NCBI GenBank assembly: GCA_017446355.1
Contig: JAFSQZ010000143.1
Coordinates: 1 to 10,157, forward strand
Length of the DNA stretch: 10,157 bases
Direction of reading: 5' to 3'
From: Neisseriaceae bacterium
GTDB lineage: Bacteria > Pseudomonadota > Gammaproteobacteria > Burkholderiales > Neisseriaceae
The notes under the pieces were generated by a model. It had not been told where the DNA came from, did not search any database, and saw only the letters and a program-made list of their open reading frames with translations. Made by a program: the position numbers and the translations under genes. Positions 5,703 to 10,157 of this stretch are shown in pieces (position 1 is the stretch's first letter; the number at the start of each line of letters is the position of its first letter).

Positions 5703-6959
5703 TTAACCGCGTACTTGACCATCACCCAATACAATCCATTTTTGCGAAGTCAAACCGTGCAAACCAACAGGACCGCGCACGTGTAATCTATCGGTAGAAA
5801 TACCAATTTCCGCGCCCAAGCCATATTCAAAACCATCAGCAAAACGCGTTGAAGCATTTACCATCACACTTGAACTGTCAATTAAACGCAAGAATAAGTT
5901 TGCCAAAGTATAATTTTCCGTAACAATACTGTCGGTATGATGGCTACCGTATTGGTTAATATGCGACACCGCAGCCTGAAAATCATCAACGATTTTAATA
6001 GACAACACAGGCGCAAGATATTCGGTTGCCCAATCTTCTTCAGTGGCGGCAACAATATTTGGCAATATTTCACGTGTTTTCAGGCAGCCACGAAGTTCCA
6101 CATTTTTCTCTGCATATTTTTGTGCCAATTCAGGCAAAATTTCCGCAGCACGAGCAGCGTGTACCAACAAAGTTTCCATCGTATTGCACGTACCATAACG
6201 CGAAGTTTTTGCGTTCATGGCAATATCAATCGCTTTGGTTTTATCGGCAAATTCATCAATATAAACGTGGCAAATACCGTCCAAATGCTTAATCACAGGC
6301 ACGCGCGCTTGTTCACTCACACGCGCCACCAAACTTTTTCCTCCACGTGGAATAATCACATCAATCAAGCCCACCGCTTGCAATATCGCACCCACGCTTT
6401 CGCGGTCAGTATTTTCCACAAAACAAACCGCATATTCAGGCAGCCCAGTTTCATTCAAAGCTTGCTGAATCAGTTTTGCCAACGCCATATTACAGCGAAA
6501 AGCTTCACTACCACCACGCAACACACACGCATTGCCTGATTTCAAACACAACGCTGCCGCATCAATGGTAACGTTTGGACGCGCTTCGTAAATTATACCA
6601 ATCACACCCAATGGCACGCGCATTTTGCCAATTTTCAAACCGTTTGGACGCAAACGAAACTCGTCCATTTCACCAACAGGGTCAGGCAACGCAGCAATTT
6701 GTTGCAAACCCTCACACATATTTTTCAGGCTGCTTGAAGTGATTTTTAAACGGTCAATTAAAGCAGCACTCAATCCCTTTTGTTCGGCAGCTGCAATATC
6801 TTGAACATTGGCTTCAAGCAACGAAGTTTCATTTTGTGCAATCAAATCTGCCAAACGCAATAAAGCGGCATTTTTCGCAGCAGAATCCACGTGCGCCAAT
6901 TGATAAAACGCTTCTCGCGCTTTACGCGCAGTATCGGTAATATAAGTTTTAATGGTCAT
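5703..6959 (-). CDS. proA: Gamma-glutamyl phosphate reductase (glutamate-5-semialdehyde dehydrogenase)
   Basis: 418 residues, the usual length for this cytoplasmic NADPH-dependent enzyme of the ALDH superfamily. It reduces gamma-glutamyl phosphate to glutamate semialdehyde in proline synthesis. Visible are [18 protein letters not shown] (114-131), [15 protein letters not shown] (139-153), [10 protein letters not shown] (201-210), the catalytic cysteine C258 in [33 protein letters not shown] (370-389, starting ASTRF) and the C-terminal RGPVGLHGL. The frame extends to a TTG at 6974. The ATG at 6959 has GGAAAG 7 bases upstream, formed by that TTG region, so the ATG is the better start. proB, the kinase making its substrate, is not next door. 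Four DUS cores or near-copies lie inside the gene. dusC follows on the same strand. Confidence 0.95.
   Translation of the reverse strand: MTIKTYITDTARKAREAFYQLAHVDSAAKNAALLRLADLIAQNETSLLEANVQDIAAAEQKGLSAALIDRLKITSSSLKNMCEGLQQIAALPDPVGEMDEFRLRPNGLKIGKMRVPLGVIGIIYEARPNVTIDAAALCLKSGNACVLRGGSEAFRCNMALAKLIQQALNETGLPEYAVCFVENTDRESVGAILQAVGLIDVIIPRGGKSLVARVSEQARVPVIKHLDGICHVYIDEFADKTKAIDIAMNAKTSRYGTCNTMETLLVHAARAAEILPELAQKYAEKNVELRGCLKTREILPNIVAATEEDWATEYLAPVLSIKIVDDFQAAVSHINQYGSHHTDSIVTENYTLANLFLRLIDSSSVMVNASTRFADGFEYGLGAEIGISTDRLHVRGPVGLHGLTSQKWIVLGDGQVRG
5971..5980 (+). repeat. DUS-like core inside proA, Kingella variant
   Basis: GCAGCCTGAA on plus, one base different from the common core. It encodes FQAA in ProA. 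Confidence 0.5.
6079..6088 (-). repeat. DUS core inside proA
   Basis: TTCAGGCAGC followed by CA. On the coding strand it reads TGGCTGCCTGAA, encoding GCLK. Confidence 0.7.
6435..6444 (-). repeat. DUS core inside proA
   Basis: TTCAGGCAGC followed by CC. On the coding strand GGGCTGCCTGAA encodes GLPE, the same peptide as in DusC. Confidence 0.7.
6724..6738 (-). repeat. Degenerate DUS inside proA
   Basis: TTCAGGCTGCTTGAA differs from the palindromic 15-mer at one base (6734). Only the Kingella-type core GCAGCCTGAA on minus survives. Confidence 0.5.
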
Positions 6960-7124
6960 AATCTTACTTTCCAAAGGGTTGATTTTTAGTTGTCATCAAC
7001 ACGCGATTTTATCACGCCACATCATCACAAGCATTCTCATTACACTTTTTGCGTAGAAAAGATAAGATATATGGGGAGAACCAATGCTGGTTTGTTTGAC
7101 AGGTTCGCTTGTTTATTTTCAAGC

Positions 7125-7133
7125 TGTTATAAT
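7125..7133 (+). promoter_or_regulatory. Extended -10 promoter of the rbgA cluster
   Basis: TG (7125-7126), one base, then a perfect TATAAT (7128-7133). No good -35 lies at 16-18 bp, which is common for extended -10 promoters. A perfect TTGACA at 7096-7101 is 26 bp away and too far to pair. Transcription would start near 7140, at the head of a run of nine T residues (7140-7148), directly before a DUS. Confidence 0.55.
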
Positions 7134-7146
7134 GGTGTCTTTTTTT

Positions 7147-7161
7147 TTCAGGCTGCCTGAA
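7147..7161. repeat. DNA uptake sequence in the rbgA leader
   Basis: TTCAGGCTGCCTGAA, full 15-base form, within the predicted 5' untranslated region 23 bases before the rbgA start. Confidence 0.9.
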
Positions 7162-7184
7162 TGGGCGTGTAATGAAAGGTTATT

Positions 7185-8129
7185 ATGGCAATTCAATGGT
7201 TTCCTGGTCATATGAATAAGGCAAAAAAAGCCATTGCCGATCGTATTAAAAACGTGGATATGGTGATTGAAATGCTGGACGCGCGACTGCCTGCATCAAG
7301 TGAAAATCCATTGTTGGCACAATTGTCCAAAGGTAAGCCGAAATTAAAAATTTTGAATAAACAAGACCTTGCCGACCCTGAACGCACCCAATTGTGGTTA
7401 GCGTTTTTTAATGCGCAAAATCAAACTAAAGCCATTGCTTTGGACAGTTCAGAAAAAGCTGCTGTCAACAAAATCATCAATGAATGTCGCGCCCTATTGC
7501 CTAATCGTCGTGGCATTGATAAACCTTTGCGCGTGTTGATTTGCGGTATTCCGAATGTAGGCAAATCCACGTTGATTAACTCAATGCTTGGTAAAAAATC
7601 CGCGAAAACAGGTAATGAACCTGGTATCACCAAAGCCGAACAACGCTTGTTTTTAGCCGATGATTTTTGGTTATACGATACACCTGGTATGTTGTGGCCG
7701 AAAATTATTGTAGAAGAAAGTGGCTACAATTTGGCAGCAAGTGGCGCGGTGGGACGTAATGCTTTGGACGAAGAAGAAGTGGCTTTGGTGTTATTGGATT
7801 ATTTGCGCCGTCATTATTTATCTCTTTTGCAAACACGTTACGCGGCGGACAAAAATCCATCAAGCCATTGGGACGATGTGGCGTGGCTGGAATGGATTGC
7901 GAAAAAACGTGGCGCATTGCTTGGCGGTGGACGCATTAACTACCAAAAATGCGCGGAAAATATTTTGACGGATTTTCGCGAAGGTGTGATTGGTCGGATT
8001 ACATTGGAAACCCCTAATCAATGGGAACAATGGTTAAAAGTCGCACGCCAAAAAGAAGCTGCCTTAAAAGCAGAACGCGCCGCTAAAAAAGCAGCGCGAC
8101 AAGGAAAATCTCAAAACCCTGAATCTTAA
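7185..8129 (+). CDS. rbgA: Ribosome biogenesis GTPase RbgA/YlqF
   Basis: 314 residues. This is a circularly permuted GTPase of the YlqF/YawG family, which acts in late assembly of the 50S subunit in the cytoplasm. The permuted motif order is visible: G4 NKQD at 58-61, a G5-like ALDSSEK (85-91), then G1 GIPNVGKST at 121-129, G2 around PGITK (146-150) and G3 DTPG at 165-168. The N-terminal MAIQWFPGHMNKA is the family hallmark. The C-terminus has the helical RNA-binding extension and ends in a lysine/arginine/alanine-rich tail (about 285-310). GAAAGG at 7174-7179 lies 5 bases before the ATG. It is the first gene of a plus-strand cluster with the CAP-domain gene (25 bp gap) and scpB. The family call is very safe. 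The precise assembly step is known from Bacillus and is assumed here. Confidence 0.93.
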   Translation: MAIQWFPGHMNKAKKAIADRIKNVDMVIEMLDARLPASSENPLLAQLSKGKPKLKILNKQDLADPERTQLWLAFFNAQNQTKAIALDSSEKAAVNKIINECRALLPNRRGIDKPLRVLICGIPNVGKSTLINSMLGKKSAKTGNEPGITKAEQRLFLADDFWLYDTPGMLWPKIIVEESGYNLAASGAVGRNALDEEEVALVLLDYLRRHYLSLLQTRYAADKNPSSHWDDVAWLEWIAKKRGALLGGGRINYQKCAENILTDFREGVIGRITLETPNQWEQWLKVARQKEAALKAERAAKKAARQGKSQNPES

Positions 8130-8144
8130 TTCAGGCTGCCTGAA
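8130..8144. repeat. DNA uptake sequence in the rbgA-CAP junction
   Basis: TTCAGGCTGCCTGAA starts on the base after the rbgA stop. Its last bases form GAAAG (8142-8146), the best Shine-Dalgarno-like stretch for the next gene, 8 bases before its ATG. Confidence 0.9.
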
Positions 8145-8154
8145 AGCATCAATA

Positions 8155-9207
8155 ATGAATACAAAACGAAACACAATACGCCAAACAACGCGTAGAAAAC
8201 CACAACATCAAGAATCTTATTTTGACCCCATTAAACGCCGTTTAATCAAATTTTGGCTGCCTGCAATCATTTTAATTGGTGCAATGATTTATGTTTCGCA
8301 ATGGCGTTACACCCCTGAACGCGAAGCCAAATACGGTTTAGATCGCGTTAATTTTTGGCGTGCTCAAGCAGGTGTTGACAAGCTAGAATTTAATTCACTT
8401 TTAGCGTTATCCGCAAAAAACCACGCCCAATACCTGACACGCAAAGCAGAAGGACACGATGAAAACGATTCTGGTGCTGCTGGTTTCACAGGCAAAACCG
8501 CACAAAACCGCGCCACTTATGTTGGTTACCCTGCACAAATTGCCGAAAACCTAACCATCAGCAATTGGGCGCGTTCAGGAAAAAGCAGTGTAGACGGCTT
8601 AATGACTGCGCTATACCATCGTTTAAGTTTACTCAATCCTCAACACGATGAAGCAGGCGCATCTTGGGCGCGAGGACGCTACAACGCTTTTGTTATCAAT
8701 CAAGGCAGCAGCAAATACCGAGAATTGTGCGACAACCGATCAAACGCCATTGCCGCCAACTATATTCTGACCACCTACTGTTTAGAACAAAAAGTCAACA
8801 TTGCCATCAACACGCCACCAGCAGAACGTCTAGAACCTGTAATGTTTCCCATTGGCAACAACATAGACCCCATTTATGACGGCAGAGAATTTCCCAATCC
8901 TATGCCAGATAGAAAACAAACAGGTAATCCTGTTAGCATCGCATTTTATGGCGAACAAAGTCCTGTGAAAATGATTTCATTCACCTTAACCGCGCCCGAT
9001 GGTGAAATCACCAACACGCGCATTCTCACGGCACAAAACGACCCTAATCGTTTATTGAGTGAAAACGAATTTGCACTGTTTAGTTTAGACAAACTCAAAT
9101 TCAACACCACATACCAAGTCAGCTTCAAATATCAACAAAACCAACAAACGCACACCAAAAACTGGACGTTTAAAACACGTGCAAAACGACACCTATTAGA
9201 ATGGTAA
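8155..9207 (+). CDS. Membrane-anchored CAP-domain (SCP/PR1-like) protein
   Basis: 350 residues. A basic N-terminal tail (about 1-32, many Lys and Arg) precedes one membrane helix, LIKFWLPAIILIGAMIYV (30-47), so the protein is probably anchored in the inner membrane with the rest in the periplasm. Residues about 58-190 look like a CAP domain: LDRVNFWRAQAG, then H90 in AKNHAQYL, E131 in AENL (usual GENL), H155 in ALYHRLSLL and E166 in DEAG. These four could form the family's cavity. Residues about 205-350 are beta-rich and Ig-like, ending ...NTTYQVSFKYQ and WTFKTR. C192 and C208 could form a disulfide. The function of such bacterial CAP proteins is not known. The gene sits between rbgA and scpB with gaps of 25 and 12 bp, so it is likely co-transcribed. 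Domain call fairly sure; role unknown. Confidence 0.8.
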   Translation: MNTKRNTIRQTTRRKPQHQESYFDPIKRRLIKFWLPAIILIGAMIYVSQWRYTPEREAKYGLDRVNFWRAQAGVDKLEFNSLLALSAKNHAQYLTRKAEGHDENDSGAAGFTGKTAQNRATYVGYPAQIAENLTISNWARSGKSSVDGLMTALYHRLSLLNPQHDEAGASWARGRYNAFVINQGSSKYRELCDNRSNAIAANYILTTYCLEQKVNIAINTPPAERLEPVMFPIGNNIDPIYDGREFPNPMPDRKQTGNPVSIAFYGEQSPVKMISFTLTAPDGEITNTRILTAQNDPNRLLSENEFALFSLDKLKFNTTYQVSFKYQQNQQTHTKNWTFKTRAKRHLLEW

Positions 9208-9218
9208 GGCAGCCTGAA
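9207..9218 (+). repeat. DUS (Kingella-type 12-mer) filling the CAP-scpB junction
   Basis: AGGCAGCCTGAA, not palindromic here. Its first base is the last base of the TAA stop of the CAP gene (9205-9207), and it ends one base before the scpB ATG at 9220. AAGG at 9206-9209, made from the stop codon and the DUS, is the only Shine-Dalgarno candidate for scpB (10-base spacing). Confidence 0.85.
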
Positions 9219-9219
9219 A

Positions 9220-9774
9220 ATGAATCCAGAACATCTCATTGAAGCTTATTTATTACTACAAGACGCACCGCAAAGCGAAAAAACTTTGCGCCAACTCATT
9301 ACGCCCACGCTTTCTTCTGATAAGCTCAACGACATTTTAGAAAACCTACAACAACGTTGGCAAAACCGCGCCTTAACTTTGACACACACCGCAGCAGGCT
9401 GGCGATTTCAACTCAGCAGTGCAGCACACGAAACCCTATCACAAGCATTAAGCGACACCCGCACACCACGCTACTCACGCGCCGTAATGGAAACACTCGC
9501 CATCATCGCTTATCAACAACCTGTTACACGTGGTGATATTGAAAACATTCGCGGAGTCAGTGTTTCCCAAAACGTTATGCAAACCCTGCAAGAGCGTGGC
9601 TGGATAGAAATCATCGGACAACGCGACACCATCGGTAAACCTGCTCTTTGGGCGACCACCAAAACCTTTTTAAGCGATTTTCAACTCAAAAACTTGGAAG
9701 ATTTACCACCACTGACCGAATTAGGCGAATTAGTGCTGCCTGAAACCTTTCAAACCAACACAGACGCTGCCTGA
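9220..9774 (+). CDS. scpB: Segregation and condensation protein B
   Basis: 184 residues, the usual ScpB size. ScpB forms dimers of two winged-helix domains and, with ScpA, joins SMC in the cytoplasmic condensin complex that organises and segregates chromosomes. The first domain starts EHLIEAYLLLQDAPQ. The second has YSRAVMETLAIIAYQQPVTR (85-104), GDIENIRGVSVSQNVMQTL (105-123), ERGWIEIIGQRDTIGKPALW (125-144) and TTKTFLSDF (146-154), all family hallmarks. The acidic C-terminal tail carries two DUS cores, and the second supplies the stop codon. scpA is often the upstream neighbour in other bacteria; here that place is taken by the CAP-domain gene, and scpA is not in the window. ATG at 9220 is preferred, 12 bp after the preceding stop. 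Confidence 0.94.
   Translation: MNPEHLIEAYLLLQDAPQSEKTLRQLITPTLSSDKLNDILENLQQRWQNRALTLTHTAAGWRFQLSSAAHETLSQALSDTRTPRYSRAVMETLAIIAYQQPVTRGDIENIRGVSVSQNVMQTLQERGWIEIIGQRDTIGKPALWATTKTFLSDFQLKNLEDLPPLTELGELVLPETFQTNTDAA
9735..9744 (+). repeat. DUS core near the 3' end of scpB
   Basis: GCTGCCTGAA preceded by GT. It encodes LPE in ScpB. Confidence 0.7.
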
Positions 9775-9775
9775 A
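9766..9775 (+). repeat. DUS core supplying the scpB stop codon
   Basis: GCTGCCTGAA. Its TGA (9772-9774) is the scpB stop codon. Confidence 0.75.
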
Positions 9776-9784
9776 ATAAAAACA

Positions 9785-9827
9785 CTGTCATTGCAAAGTT
9801 TGCGACAGCAAACTGTAACAACCTGAA
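9785..9827 (+). repeat. Half-element with CTGTCATTGC end and GACA-loop hairpin
   Basis: CTGTCATTGC (9785-9794) is the same outer core as in the element at 499-653. It is followed, as there, by a 7-bp hairpin, here AGTTTGC-GACA-GCAAACT (9797-9814), and then GTAACAACCTGA. The last part could be a decayed form of the GTGGCAATCTCCTGA frame. There is no second arm. It abuts the next element. Confidence 0.5.
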
Positions 9828-9955
9828 ACCTTTGCAAAACTTGTCATTCTGAACTTTTCGCAGAAAAGTGAAAAATCTCATTCTTTGTTTTATAAAGATT
9901 TTTCGCTAACACTCAAAATGACGAATAGTGCAAAGTAAGGTTTTGCAAAGGTTTC
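9825..9955. repeat. 131-bp MITE-like palindromic element with perfect 16-bp terminal inverted repeats
   Basis: GAAACCTTTGCAAAAC (9825-9840) is exactly inverted at 9940-9955. Inside, GTCATTCTGA (9843-9852) faces TCAAAATGAC (9913-9922) with one mismatch, and GAAAAATCT (9870-9878) faces AGATTTTTC (9896-9904) perfectly. The left arm also has a perfect 7-bp hairpin ACTTTTC-GCA-GAAAAGT (9853-9869), again with a C-GNA-G apex. The right arm has only GTGTTAGC in that place. No ORF lies within. The frame resembles the common GTCATTCTGAGCGAAG...GAATCTC repeats of bacteria (from memory). Confidence 0.8.
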
Positions 9956-10007
9956 AATCTACTGATTTAAAAGTATTTTATACAATGACAATGATTATTT
10001 TCATTCT

Positions 10008-10022
10008 TTCAGGCAGCCAGAA
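10008..10022 (-). repeat. DUS with one changed base
   Basis: TTCAGGCAGCCAGAA differs from the palindrome at 10019. The core GCTGCCTGAA on minus stays intact. Confidence 0.7.
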
Positions 10023-10061
10023 ACCTTGAAAAACACACCCAAAGACGATAACGACAAAGCA

Positions 10062-10092
10062 AGCGTAAGGTGGGCAACAAGTTACCCACGCT
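10062..10092. repeat. GTGGG-type hairpin repeat
   Basis: GTGGGCAAC (10070-10078) pairs with GTTACCCAC (10081-10089) with one mismatch, and AGC (10062-10064) pairs with GCT (10090-10092). This resembles the AGCGTAGGGTGGGC...GCCCACG repeat that occurs in many bacterial genomes, including Neisseriaceae (from memory). Confidence 0.5.
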
Positions 10093-10102
10093 GTTTTCAT
10101 TT

Positions 10103-10117
10103 TTCAGGCAGCCTGAA
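10103..10117. repeat. DNA uptake sequence, full 15-base form
   Basis: TTCAGGCAGCCTGAA in the gene-free region at the right edge of the window. Confidence 0.9.
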
Positions 10118-10157
10118 TGCGGTTTATAGTCAATTCAGACCAAAAGTAGGCCAGGCG

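Larger units (their letters stand above)
9775..10157. other. Gene-free repeat-rich region after scpB
   Basis: No coding frame is supported. It holds, in order, a half-element with a hairpin (9785-9827), a 131-bp element with perfect 16-bp ends (9825-9955), an AT-rich piece with an AATGA/TCATT palindrome (9990-10005), a DUS with one changed base (10008-10022), a GTGGG-type hairpin repeat (10062-10092) and a full DUS (10103-10117). No classic terminator follows scpB. The last 40 bases show nothing I recognise. Confidence 0.75.

Noticed and set aside
5937..6539. A 200-codon plus-strand frame antisense to proA
   Set aside because: It lies wholly inside proA, which has every family motif. The antisense frame has no recognisable domain and is a by-product of the codon use.
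6960..6974. Upstream TTG start for ProA at 6974
   Set aside because: The ATG five codons later has GGAAAG at the right distance, and the extension adds nothing conserved.
7096..7133. TTGACA (7096-7101) paired with TATAAT (7128-7133) as a standard promoter
   Set aside because: The spacer is 26 bp, far from the usual 16-18. The extended -10 explains the site better.
7084..7215. A 43-codon plus-strand frame starting ATG with GGGGAG upstream, overlapping the rbgA start
   Set aside because: It contains the rbgA promoter, the T9 tract and the DUS, has no recognisable motif, and runs out of frame into rbgA. It is most likely chance.
10128..10157. TATAGTCAATTCAGACC at the right edge as the end of an insertion sequence
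   Set aside because: It looks vaguely like a terminal repeat, but there is no partner or transposase in the window, so it cannot be supported.

Overview
The window looks like chromosomal DNA of a betaproteobacterium of the family Neisseriaceae. The protein set fits this. The strongest sign is a 10-base core, GCTGCCTGAA, or its near twin GCAGCCTGAA, found 22 times in about 10 kb on either strand. From memory of the DNA uptake sequence (DUS) dialects, AGGCTGCCTGAA is the Simonsiella type and AGGCAGCCTGAA the Kingella type. Copies that match only one of the two favour the Simonsiella core 11 to 3. With the fairly AT-rich composition this suggests Simonsiella or a close relative (Alysiella, Conchiformibius, Kingella). 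The genus is inference.

Layout: (1) 1-366, the 3' end of murG (peptidoglycan lipid II synthesis), entering from the left. (2) 367-773, a gene-free stretch with a string of tiny hairpins, a 155-bp palindromic element and two DUS. (3) trpB (+), convergent with a sodium:alanine/glycine symporter gene (-), separated by a hairpin built from two opposed DUS. (4) Divergent from the symporter, a COG3235/CbiM-like membrane protein gene (+), followed by a solo repeat and a strong DUS-centred terminator. (5) On the minus strand, proA then dusC, 84 bp apart, with an opposed DUS pair between them. (6) On the plus strand, a tight cluster of rbgA/ylqF (ribosome assembly GTPase), a membrane-anchored CAP-domain protein and scpB (chromosome segregation), with DUS in the leader and in both junctions. 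(7) 9775-10157, gene-free and repeat-rich.

The genes are mostly ordinary housekeeping: cell wall, tryptophan and proline synthesis, amino-acid uptake, tRNA modification, ribosome assembly and condensin loading. They do not form one pathway. I see no phage, CRISPR array, toxin-antitoxin pair, transposase or RNA gene.

The less ordinary content is in the non-coding DNA. Several palindromic elements share a GTCATT-type outer frame around small hairpins, many with GNA loops closed by C-G. In one element the two arms carry different but still perfectly paired stems, which points to selection on structure. A second unusual item is TrpB, whose COMM-domain positions matching E. coli Arg141 and Arg175 are Lys and Glu, and which has no trpA nearby.
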